DNA of 47,850 nt from Treponema sp. (GTDB lineage Bacteria > Spirochaetota > Spirochaetia > Treponematales > Treponemataceae). Numbering within the stretch: the first letter of the stretch is position 1; the number at the start of each line of letters is the position of its first letter. The position numbers and the translations under genes were made by a program. The stretch is from positions 1 to 47,850 of the forward strand of contig JAILON010000057.1 of NCBI GenBank assembly GCA_024690865.1. The letters run 5' to 3'. The notes below the pieces were generated by a model, which saw only the letters and a program-made list of their open reading frames with translations, was not told the DNA's origin and ran no database searches. Of this stretch, positions 1 to 7,126 are shown piece after piece.

Positions 1-18
1 TCTGTACAGGCATAATAT

Positions 19-126
19 GCCGGTGGCCATGGCGGGGAGGAAATACCCGTTCCCATTCCGAACACGGAAGTCAAGCTCCCCTGCGCCGATGATACTCCTC
101 ACGGGGGAAAGTAGGTGGCCGCCGGC
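19..126 (+). rRNA. rrf: 5S ribosomal RNA
   Basis: The terminal helix is visible: GCCGGTGGC at the 5' end pairs with GCCGCCGGC at the 3' end. Between them are the conserved 5S blocks CCGTTCCCATTCCGAACACG and GAAGTCAAGCTC, and the late GGGAAAGTAGGT segment. It closes an rRNA operon that reads in from the left edge; bases 1-18 would be the 23S-5S spacer. The ends are inferred from the helix and may be off by a few bases. Confidence 0.95.
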
Positions 127-134
127 TTTTTTTT
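121..134 (+). terminator. rRNA operon terminator T-run
   Basis: The 3' strand of the 5S terminal helix runs directly into eight T residues (127-134), the usual arrangement for an intrinsic stop at the end of an rrn operon. Confidence 0.6.
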
Positions 135-169
135 GTTTAAATGGGATATGTTAGGAGGTAGCAAAAGCA

Positions 170-1960
170 ATGGTTGAAGAACTGAAAGTTATGGTCTGCC
201 GGGCAAAGCACAAACGGTTGCGCCTTGCCGGCCTTTACATTGCGGGTGCTGCTTTCCTGTTTTTTTCCCTGTTCCAGTCTTCGTGGGTTCGGCTTTCCTT
301 TCTGTCGGTGCTGCAGTCTTTGATTGGAAGGTCTCTTCGTGAACCGCAGCTTTGGGACTGCCGTTTGATGAATCTTTCCTATCTCGCTTGCGTCTGCAGC
401 TTGTCTGTATGGATAGGAATCTTCTTGAACTTCTACACCTTGGCATCCCATACGGTTGACAGGGTGTGTGCGTGTTTGCTCCTGTCCCTTGTTTCCTTTT
501 CGGTGACATATTTTTTCTCAAATTATGACTTTGATCCGGAGCATAACGGCAATGTCTTTTCCACAGCCCGCTTTCTGTCCAAGGGTGCCGTTATGTACCG
601 GGATATCGGAGGCCAGTACGGCGTACTTTTCTATTATATAATGGCGGCTTTCATCAAGCTGTTTGGGGAATACCTGTGGGCCATAAACGTTGCGACTTCC
701 TGCGTCTATGCCGTGTGCTATTCCTTGCTCTTCCTGTGTGCCTGCCGCTTTATGAACGAATGGCAGTCTTTTGTCATTTCCCTGTTGACGCTGGCAATGG
801 CACCGTTCTTTATTTGCCTCTTTCAGCCATGGTCTTCAGTCTATGCCCTTATGTTCCTGCTGCTTTCCACCTACCTCTTTTTCCGCTACATGCAGCATGG
901 CAAGGGGTTTTTGCTCGTGCTCTGTTCTTTTTCCACGATAGCGTGCTTCTTATGCCGCCAGCCTGTCGGTATTGTCCTCTTTCTTTCTTTTGTGCTTTTT
1001 TTTGTATTTGCCGTTCCCCTCAGGCTGTATGTCCCCCATTATAAAAAGTCCATCCTGTGCTATTTTTCTGCGTTTGTCGTGAGTGGGGGAGGGCTTGTAG
1101 CGTATCTCGTGTTCAAAGGGACTTTTATAGAGTTCTTGAGGCTGAATTTTGTCAATACATACCAGTTCGCAATGGCACGGACGAATGCAGCCAACCCTCT
1201 TTCAACCATCCTTGACTGCCTCTTTGTACATACCTATCTGCTTCAGTCAGAGGAAAAAATCTTCATCACATGGCGGCTGCTGCCGTTGAGTTCCATTGCC
1301 GCCTTTGTGGTGATTGCCATAAGGAAGCTGATGGCAAAGGGAAACAAGGGGGATGTGGAAAAGGAGCGCATCTTGTCGATGCTGTTTGCCTTGAGCATAA
1401 TCTGCATTGCCTCCTGGCACCAGTACTATCCTGTCACGTGCGTGCGTCACGTCTTTTGGGCAGCCTTTCCCATGCCTATACTTCTCTTTTATGGGCTCCT
1501 TGCCGTTTCCCTCCGCACGTGTAAGAAAGCGTGGCCTGCTTGGCTGCTGTTTGTCCTTATCCTTTCCCCTGTCCTTTGGTCCAGGATGCTTGGGGGCTTA
1601 AAAAAGGCCACGGCCCCGTATGTGTTCGCAGACACTACGAACTTTGATTTTATGGAAAAACTCCGCCTTACCGAAGATCAGAAGGCCTATTATGATGAAG
1701 TGTCGGCCGCTGTTGCAGAGGCACGGGAAAAGTACGGGGCTGACCTCATGGTTGTTGATTCCCGTTGGTATGGATACCTGTATTACCTTTCGTATAATGA
1801 CAGGCTTCTTCGCGGGAACGATGATTTTATTGTTCTGGTTGCCGATGACACTGTTTTGGAACTGTACAAAGCGCAGGGGTATAACGTTACGAGGAGAATA
1901 ACCGATACCCGTTACTCAAAAGACCCTGCTGACGTGACGTATGTCGTGGTAAAACACTGA
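170..1960 (+). CDS. polytopic membrane protein, GT-C glycosyltransferase-like
   Basis: A 596-residue protein with a run of about ten to twelve hydrophobic segments over residues 20-480 and a soluble C-terminal part. Residues 119-152 contain an acidic Asp-Phe-Asp-Pro-Glu-His stretch followed by Tyr-Arg-Asp and Gln-Tyr-Gly. This resembles the first extracytoplasmic loop of GT-C (PMT/GT39-like) lipid-linked sugar transferases, so a role in transferring a sugar to a cell-envelope acceptor is inferred. The start is supported by AGGAGG at 153-158 with good spacing. It stands alone between the rRNA operon and a convergent adenosine deaminase gene. The family call is by topology and the acidic loop only; a non-enzymatic membrane protein is possible. 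Confidence 0.6.
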   Translation: MVEELKVMVCRAKHKRLRLAGLYIAGAAFLFFSLFQSSWVRLSFLSVLQSLIGRSLREPQLWDCRLMNLSYLACVCSLSVWIGIFLNFYTLASHTVDRVCACLLLSLVSFSVTYFFSNYDFDPEHNGNVFSTARFLSKGAVMYRDIGGQYGVLFYYIMAAFIKLFGEYLWAINVATSCVYAVCYSLLFLCACRFMNEWQSFVISLLTLAMAPFFICLFQPWSSVYALMFLLLSTYLFFRYMQHGKGFLLVLCSFSTIACFLCRQPVGIVLFLSFVLFFVFAVPLRLYVPHYKKSILCYFSAFVVSGGGLVAYLVFKGTFIEFLRLNFVNTYQFAMARTNAANPLSTILDCLFVHTYLLQSEEKIFITWRLLPLSSIAAFVVIAIRKLMAKGNKGDVEKERILSMLFALSIICIASWHQYYPVTCVRHVFWAAFPMPILLFYGLLAVSLRTCKKAWPAWLLFVLILSPVLWSRMLGGLKKATAPYVFADTTNFDFMEKLRLTEDQKAYYDEVSAAVAEAREKYGADLMVVDSRWYGYLYYLSYNDRLLRGNDDFIVLVADDTVLELYKAQGYNVTRRITDTRYSKDPADVTYVVVKH

Positions 1961-1984
1961 ACCGGTCACGCAGGCAGCATGTCC

Positions 1985-3031
1985 TTAGAGTTTTACCTGC
2001 GGATGGCTCTGGAACCAGGCCCTCCACTTGTCTTCCACTTCATCGCAACGGCGTTTCTTTTCCTCGTCGCTGATGAAGGCTGCGTTGAAGCCGTTCTTGA
2101 TGAGCTGCTTTATCTCGTCTAGGGAGAATTTCAAGTTCTTGTAGACGTTCCAGTACTCGTCAATCAAGGAGACCTTGAAGAAGGTTGGATCGTCGGTATT
2201 CAGCGTGACGTTCACGCCGGCATCGTAGAGCTTCTTTATGGGATGCTCCTTTATGCTCTTGACGTATTTTCCTATGAAAGTGTTGCTTGTGGGGGAAATT
2301 TCCAAGGGAATCTGATTTTCGGCCAGTTCCTTCATGAACGGCTCGTCGTATGCCGCCGAGATTCCATGTCCTATGCGCTCCACGTGCAGGAGTTGGATGG
2401 AGTCTTTCATGGACCAGCTGTCCACGGTTTCTCCTGCATGGGCTACCACGTGCAGGCCGGCCTTTATTGCGTTTTCAAAGACGCTCTGGAAATCCTTTGC
2501 CGGAGCAGCCTCCTCGTTTCCCCCCAGCCCGATGCCGATTATGTAGGGGTTCTGGGCCTGAATCACCAGGTCCAAGTTGCGCTGGGCGTTTTCAAGTCCG
2601 AAAGAGCGGCTGACATCGACGATATAGCGGACTGTCCTTCCTGTATCCCTGAGTATCTTTTCAGCCCCGTCCGAAAGAAGCTTTGACATTTCCTTGAAGT
2701 CCCAGCCTTTTTTTAGGTGCGACGTGGGGCTGAAGAATGTCTCGCAGTAGCTGATGTTGTTGTCCAGAAGATAGCTTTCCAGATCGTCGGTGATGTAGTA
2801 GAGGTTTTCGATTTTCGTGAAGAATTTCTGTATGGCGATGAAGGAATCAAGGAAACCGGCCAGGTCTTTGTAATCGAAGAGGCTTTTCATGTCCTCCTCG
2901 CTTATGTCGGCGTCAAGGTTCTCCTTGTAAAGCTTGTTTATCGTTTCTTTGCTTATGACGGCCTCCTCGTGGAGGTGCAGCTCGGCTTTAGGAACTGATT
3001 TCAAGAGGTTATAAAATTCCTTCTTTTTCAT
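1985..3031 (-). CDS. add: adenosine deaminase family protein
   Basis: A 348-residue metal-dependent purine deaminase of the amidohydrolase superfamily, expected to convert adenosine or a related purine to its inosine form in salvage. The zinc and catalytic residues are all visible: His19 and His21 in HLH, His198 and Glu201 in HAGE, His222 in RIGHG, and Asp280-Asp281 in NTDDP. The motif after HLH is unusual: Glu-Glu-Ala replaces the common Leu-Asp-Gly, which holds the ribose in classical adenosine deaminase, so the true substrate may be another adenine compound. Length fits the family. The start has no Shine-Dalgarno sequence; a GATAAT box lies 8 nt upstream of the ATG. The gene converges with the membrane protein to its left. 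Confidence 0.88.
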   Translation of the reverse strand: MKKKEFYNLLKSVPKAELHLHEEAVISKETINKLYKENLDADISEEDMKSLFDYKDLAGFLDSFIAIQKFFTKIENLYYITDDLESYLLDNNISYCETFFSPTSHLKKGWDFKEMSKLLSDGAEKILRDTGRTVRYIVDVSRSFGLENAQRNLDLVIQAQNPYIIGIGLGGNEEAAPAKDFQSVFENAIKAGLHVVAHAGETVDSWSMKDSIQLLHVERIGHGISAAYDEPFMKELAENQIPLEISPTSNTFIGKYVKSIKEHPIKKLYDAGVNVTLNTDDPTFFKVSLIDEYWNVYKNLKFSLDEIKQLIKNGFNAAFISDEEKKRRCDEVEDKWRAWFQSHPQVKL

Positions 3032-3039
3032 ATGTATAT

Positions 3040-3045
3040 ATTATC
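3040..3045 (-). promoter_or_regulatory. -10 box of the adenosine deaminase gene
   Basis: On the minus strand GATAAT lies 8 nt before the ATG at 3031. No convincing -35 hexamer is seen 17 nt upstream, and no ribosome binding site lies between box and start, so the message would be nearly leaderless. Confidence 0.4.
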
Positions 3046-3131
3046 ATACAATGCTAAAAAAAAAAAGAGGAAAAGTTGCCAAGTTGGCCATGTGGCGGGC
3101 CGGGTGGGGGAGTCATAAGGCTAACTTTTCC

Positions 3132-3160
3132 TTGACAGCAAAAAAGAGTTATAGTAATCT
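3132..3160 (+). promoter_or_regulatory. possible promoter of the RRM protein gene
   Basis: A perfect TTGACA (3132-3137) is followed 17 bp later by TAATCT (3155-3160), a poor -10; TATAGT at 3150 would be too close. It lies in the 189-bp gap between two divergent genes. The rest of that gap is AT-rich with an A-tract near 3056 and shows no other gene. Confidence 0.35.
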
Positions 3161-3220
3161 GAAATCGTGCAGGCATCTGCAAATATTACACGCCGTTAGT
3201 CGGCAAAGGATCATTATTAT

Positions 3221-3562
3221 ATGTCCAAGAAGATTTATGTTGGCAACCTCAATTATTCGACTGCAGAGGACACCCTGCAGGCCCAGTTTTCCAGCTATGG
3301 CGAAGTCCTTTCGGTTGCGGTAATCAAGGACCGCTTTACCCAGCAGTCCAAGGGATTTGGTTTTGTGGAGATGGCAGATGACGCCGCCGCTGAACAGGCC
3401 ATCGGGGGGCTGAACGGGAGGGAAATCGATGGCAGGAAGGTCCGCGTGAACGAGGCCGAAGACAAGCCCAGGCCTCCGCGCAGGCCCAGGGGAGAAGGCT
3501 TTGAGCGTCGGGGTGGATATGGCCGGAATTCCGGTAACGGCCAGGATGGCGGCCGCTATTAG
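3221..3562 (+). CDS. RRM-domain RNA-binding protein
   Basis: A 113-residue protein made of one RNA recognition motif (residues 1-80) and a basic, Arg/Gly-rich tail. RNP2 is IYVGNL near the N-terminus and RNP1 is KGFGFVEM near residue 48, both with their aromatic RNA-stacking residues. Such small glycine-tailed RRM proteins occur in spirochaetes and cyanobacteria and bind single-stranded RNA, often in cold or stress adaptation; the targets here are unknown. An AAGGA at about 3206 can act as ribosome binding site. The gene is monocistronic, ending in a strong terminator at 3603. Confidence 0.9.
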   Translation: MSKKIYVGNLNYSTAEDTLQAQFSSYGEVLSVAVIKDRFTQQSKGFGFVEMADDAAAEQAIGGLNGREIDGRKVRVNEAEDKPRPPRRPRGEGFERRGGYGRNSGNGQDGGRY

Positions 3563-3602
3563 TTTTTGGCTGTTGTTGCCTTAACTGTTGATACGCAATT
3601 CC

Positions 3603-3627
3603 AAGGCCGGGGATCCCGGCCTTTTTT
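3603..3627 (+). terminator. intrinsic terminator after the RRM gene
   Basis: GGCCGGG (3605-3611) pairs with CCCGGCC (3615-3621) across a three-base loop, extended by AA/TT, and is followed by a T-run. Confidence 0.85.
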
Positions 3628-3704
3628 ATTTGTGCTGGGGAAAAGCCCCTCATCCTGGAGAAAAAAAACACCGAAAAGTGGCAAAAACTGTATGTTCACC
3701 GGCA

Positions 3705-3710
3705 TATAAT
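3705..3710 (+). promoter_or_regulatory. -10 box of comF
   Basis: A perfect TATAAT ends 7 nt before the ATG at 3718. The transcript would start at or next to the first base of the start codon, so comF is probably read from a leaderless mRNA. No good -35 is visible. Confidence 0.5.
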
Positions 3711-3717
3711 AAAGTGT

Positions 3718-4509
3718 ATGAACATGAATCTACGTGTACTGATGGCCCGGGGCGCAGGCCTTGTTTCTTTCCGGGCAGGAGCCCTCTTGTCCCGCATGTT
3801 TTCGCTCTGCTTTGGAGGAACGGAATGTATTTGCTGCGGGAGGCCCGTTTCAAGTTCACCCCTTTGCGGGGACTGTATAGGAAAGCTGATTCTGGGCTTC
3901 TCTGTTGCGAACGAGACCCGTTGCAGCGTATGTGGGAAAGTTCTGCTGGGAGAGGTCGGAACCTGCATGCAATGCAGGGAAGAAGGGCGTTCCCCACTGG
4001 TGGACGGCAGTTTTTCCCTGTATCCCTACCGTATGTGGTATAGGAACCTTCTGTTTTCGTGGAAAACCGAGGGTGAAAGGTCCCTGTCCCCCCTGTTCGC
4101 GAGGGCGGTCCACAGGGCCTTGGAACAGTTGTACGGCAGGGAAAAGGTTCCCTGCCTGGTGCCTGTTCCGCCCCGGCCTGGAAAAATACGGCGGACCGGA
4201 TGGGATCAGGTGGACGAGCTGTGCCGGCTTCTTTCCCTGCTGTTCGGCTACCGGGTGGAACGCCTTTTGGTCCGCCTGTCTGGGGAACAGCAGAAGAAGA
4301 AGGATTTTGGAGGGAGGCGGGCTACGAGGGGGAACTACGGTCCTTCAAGGCAATTTACAGGAATGAAGAGGCGTGATACAATTCCTTCGGAGGTGGTCCT
4401 CATAGACGACCTCATAACCAGTGGTTCAACCGTGGGCGAGTGTGCCGATATATTGAAAAGGGGCTTTGTTGAAAAAGTGAAGGTTCTTTCACTTTTTATA
4501 GTAGACTAA
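3718..4509 (+). CDS. comF: ComF-family phosphoribosyltransferase-like protein
   Basis: A 263-residue member of the ComF family, linked in naturally competent bacteria to inward transport and processing of single-stranded DNA. The N-terminal part has the paired zinc-finger cysteines, CICC...CGDC near residues 40-55 and CSVC...CMQC near 66-88. The C-terminal part carries the PRPP-binding loop VVLIDDLITSGST near residues 221-233. Length is typical. There is no Shine-Dalgarno sequence before the ATG, and TATAAT sits directly upstream; in-frame ATGs at 3724 and 3742 are alternatives. A short hairpin terminator lies between this gene and cheW. Whether this organism takes up DNA is not shown by the window. 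Confidence 0.88.
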   Translation: MNMNLRVLMARGAGLVSFRAGALLSRMFSLCFGGTECICCGRPVSSSPLCGDCIGKLILGFSVANETRCSVCGKVLLGEVGTCMQCREEGRSPLVDGSFSLYPYRMWYRNLLFSWKTEGERSLSPLFARAVHRALEQLYGREKVPCLVPVPPRPGKIRRTGWDQVDELCRLLSLLFGYRVERLLVRLSGEQQKKKDFGGRRATRGNYGPSRQFTGMKRRDTIPSEVVLIDDLITSGSTVGECADILKRGFVEKVKVLSLFIVD

Positions 4510-4558
4510 TAAGCCTTTGTGGTGTAAAATTAGGAAAGGATTTTGTTTTCTTGGAGAT

Positions 4559-4576
4559 ACCGCCTGTGGCGGTTTT
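4559..4576 (+). terminator. short intrinsic terminator after comF
   Basis: CCGCC (4560-4564) and GGCGG (4568-4572) form a hairpin with a TGT loop, followed by TTTT. It lies 35 bp before the cheW start, so it could also act as a leader hairpin for cheW. Confidence 0.55.
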
Positions 4577-4610
4577 CTGGGGATGCCTTGATTTTGAGGA
4601 GAAGTATAAG

Positions 4611-5117
4611 ATGGCCGAAGAAAATAAGATGCTCCAGCTTGTGACTTTCCGCCTTGGAGAGGAGCTTTACGGTGTGGACATCATGGATGTCAAGGAAATC
4701 GTCCGGGTGCAGAACGTAAGGCCCATTCCGAATGCGCCTTATTACGTGGAGGGGATTATAAACCTCCGTGCAGAGATAATTCCCATAATAAACCTGCACA
4801 AGCGTTTCCATATTAGGACGCAGCATGTTGAGGTTGAGGCTGAAGATGATTTCAGTGAAGATGACGGCGGCTTCATTATCCTGAACATTGAGGACAATAA
4901 GATAGGCATCATCATAGACCACGTGGCCCGCGTCATTCCTGTTGACAGGACGGACATAAAGCCTCCGCCCCAGATGTTCAGCGGCATCGGGACGGAATAT
5001 ATCGAGGGTGTTGTGCGCCAGCAGGATGAATCCTACCTGATAATCCTTGACATCAGGAAGATTTTCAGTGCAGGAGAGCTGCAGAAGATTATTGACCCGC
5101 AGATGGCGAGCGCATAA
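4611..5117 (+). CDS. cheW: chemotaxis coupling protein CheW
   Basis: A 168-residue CheW-domain scaffold that joins methyl-accepting chemoreceptors to the kinase CheA in the chemosensory array under the inner membrane. The start of the domain reads QLVTFRLGEELYGVDIMDVK, followed by the typical VEGIINLR motif and by the IGIIIDHV and ILDI strands. The reading frame is open up to 4551, but the start at 4611 is chosen because GAGGAG lies just upstream at the right distance and the family begins there. It heads a run of closely packed genes (DegT-like, nadK, recN and two more), which looks like an old gene order rather than a shared pathway. Confidence 0.95.
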   Translation: MAEENKMLQLVTFRLGEELYGVDIMDVKEIVRVQNVRPIPNAPYYVEGIINLRAEIIPIINLHKRFHIRTQHVEVEAEDDFSEDDGGFIILNIEDNKIGIIIDHVARVIPVDRTDIKPPPQMFSGIGTEYIEGVVRQQDESYLIILDIRKIFSAGELQKIIDPQMASA

Positions 5118-5135
5118 ATTTAGGCGTTTCGTACA

Positions 5136-6251
5136 ATGATACATACGTATAGCTCTACTATAAGGCGCAAGGAAATGGAGGCCGTGCTCGTCTGCATGGT
5201 CGATGAGCGCTTGGGGCCAGGGGAGGTGTGTACCCGCCTTGTCCAATCCGTAAAGGAGTATACAGAGTGCGATGGGGCGGTGGCCCTGCGCAGCCCCTCC
5301 TTAGCCTTGGAATACGCCCTGGCGGCCTTGGCCTCCACGGAGGGTTCTGGCCTTGAAAAGGGCTGTTCCGTGATGGTAAGCGCGCTTGCGCCCTATTGGC
5401 AGCTTTTGACTTTGGAAAAGCTTGGCTACAGGCCGTTGGTCCTTGACGTTTCCGAGGAGGACGGGCTTGTAACGTTGGATGCCTGTGCGGAAGGCGTAAG
5501 GCAGGGGGGGAAGCTTCTTGTTCTCACTGAGTCCATGGGGGTCATGCCGGATATGGACGGCTTCCTGTCTTTGGGTGTGCCTATCATAGAAGACGTCTCC
5601 CAATCCGCCCTTGCACGCTATCCTGTAAAAGAAACTGCCGGTGAGCTGGGGGGAAGGTCCGGAGAAGAGTCTGCCGACGGGGTGAACAAGCCCAAAGGCA
5701 AGTCCGCAGGAATGTATAGCTCCTATGCCATTTTTGGTATGGAGGACCGGGACATCGTTACCGCAGGTGGTGGCGCGGTCCTTATGGCTCCGACCAGAAA
5801 GGCTTGGATTCCGCTCAAGGCCCTGGCGGACAAGGCCCCGTACACTGACTTGATGCCGGATATGAACGCTTCCCTGGCATTCGTGGAGTTGAAGGAGTAT
5901 TCCCGCAACGAGGCTGTCCGTAGGGAACTCTTTGGCCTGTACTCCCGTGCCATAATGAGCGGCCGGCACAAGACCTATACGAGGGGCGAGGGGGAGAGTT
6001 CGACGGTATACTCGTTTCCGCTTGTGTTGAATACAGGCTTCAAGGACGTGAAATCCTACGCGCAGAAGAAGGGTATAGAAGTGAGGCAGGCGTATGAGAA
6101 TTCCGTCATAGCCCTGAGGCAGGAGGAGCTTTCTTCGTCCTGCATCTGCGCGAATTCACTGCTGCTGCGCTGTGCCCTGTTTCCCCTGTATCCGAGGCTG
6201 GGGCAGAAGGATGCTTCCCGCATCGTCAAGGTCCTGCAGTCGATTCCATGA
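5136..6251 (+). CDS. DegT/DnrJ/EryC1-like PLP-fold protein without the active lysine
   Basis: A 371-residue protein with the fold signatures of DegT/DnrJ/EryC1/StrS aminotransferases, which make amino sugars: an N-terminal segment with conserved Ser and Ala-Leu, then IIEDVSQS near residue 150, and a Gly-Gly-Gly motif near residue 213. In active enzymes a Lys eight residues before that Gly motif forms the Schiff base with PLP. Here the segment reads FGMEDRDIVTAGGG, with Arg at that place and no Lys nearby. The long insert around residues 165-190 is also atypical. It may be a non-catalytic relative or use another chemistry. It is followed by nadK with an ATGA junction. Confidence 0.7.
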   Translation: MIHTYSSTIRRKEMEAVLVCMVDERLGPGEVCTRLVQSVKEYTECDGAVALRSPSLALEYALAALASTEGSGLEKGCSVMVSALAPYWQLLTLEKLGYRPLVLDVSEEDGLVTLDACAEGVRQGGKLLVLTESMGVMPDMDGFLSLGVPIIEDVSQSALARYPVKETAGELGGRSGEESADGVNKPKGKSAGMYSSYAIFGMEDRDIVTAGGGAVLMAPTRKAWIPLKALADKAPYTDLMPDMNASLAFVELKEYSRNEAVRRELFGLYSRAIMSGRHKTYTRGEGESSTVYSFPLVLNTGFKDVKSYAQKKGIEVRQAYENSVIALRQEELSSSCICANSLLLRCALFPLYPRLGQKDASRIVKVLQSIP

Positions 6252-6271
6252 TTCGTGCTTCCGAGGTATAT

Positions 6272-7126
6272 ATGAAAAAGTGCCTTATCATAGAGAACTC
6301 ATTTAAAGAAGCTGCCGTGACGTTGGGAGGGGAGATAGCCGATTTCCTTTCGATCCGTGGCGTGGAGTGCGAGCGCTTTGAATACGACGGGGCTTCAATG
6401 CGGAACAGGCGTATAGAGCTCCCGTTCGACGGATTCAGCTTCATTATAACGCTTGGTGGTGACGGGACCGTCCTTTTTGCATGCAGGGGCTGTGCCCCGC
6501 TGGGAATTCCCGTCCTTGCCGTCAATTTGGGCGAGTTCGGTTTCCTTGCCAGCATACAGGTTTCCCGTTGGAAGGAGGAGTTGACGGGGTATCTTGAGGG
6601 CAGTGCATACGTCAGCGAAAGGAGCCTGATCGAGGCGGAGGTGCTTCGGGGCGGCAAGACTGTGTTCAAGACCAACTGCATGAACGACATTGTGATTGCA
6701 GGATGCTCCAATTCTACCCTCATCAATCTGGAGGTGGCCTACAACCATGCGCTGCTGGGGCCGTTCAAGGTGACGGGCGTCATCGTCGCTACTCCGACTG
6801 GTTCCACGGGCTACAACGCCGGGGCCGGGGGACCCATAGTGGATTCGACCATGGAGGCCATGCTGCTGACGACAATCAGTTCCTTCAGCCTGTCGGCCCG
6901 TCCCCTTGTGTTCGGTGCGGACGGCGAGATCGCCATAACAGTGCTGCCTTCCCGTATCGGAGTCGAGCTTACTGCCGACGGGCAGATTTCATTCGGCCTC
7001 GAGGAGGGCGACGTCATAATCCTTGGACTGACCGAATACAAGGCCCGCCTCCTGTGCTCCACGCAGGAGAAGTTCTATGCGGCCCTGCAGAGCAAGCTGA
7101 ACTGGGCGGGGGGGCCACGTGCTTGA
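6272..7126 (+). CDS. nadK: NAD kinase
   Basis: A 284-residue ATP-NAD kinase that phosphorylates NAD to NADP in the cytoplasm. It shows the diagnostic GGDGT motif (ITLGGDGTVL), the NLGEFGFLA segment, the NDIVI strand and the glycine-rich TPTGSTGYN loop. The frame is open from an ATG at 6248 that overlaps the DegT-like stop, but the ATG at 6272 is chosen because GAGG precedes it with good spacing and MKKCLII fits the family N-terminus. The 3' end overlaps recN by 8 bp, so the two are likely translated as a coupled pair. Confidence 0.93.
   Translation: MKKCLIIENSFKEAAVTLGGEIADFLSIRGVECERFEYDGASMRNRRIELPFDGFSFIITLGGDGTVLFACRGCAPLGIPVLAVNLGEFGFLASIQVSRWKEELTGYLEGSAYVSERSLIEAEVLRGGKTVFKTNCMNDIVIAGCSNSTLINLEVAYNHALLGPFKVTGVIVATPTGSTGYNAGAGGPIVDSTMEAMLLTTISSFSLSARPLVFGADGEIAITVLPSRIGVELTADGQISFGLEEGDVIILGLTEYKARLLCSTQEKFYAALQSKLNWAGGPRA

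Noticed and set aside
1949..1996. GTAAAAC / GTTTTAC inverted repeat between two convergent genes as a terminator
   Set aside because: Both arms lie at coding ends, the loop is over 30 nt and there is no T-run on either strand.
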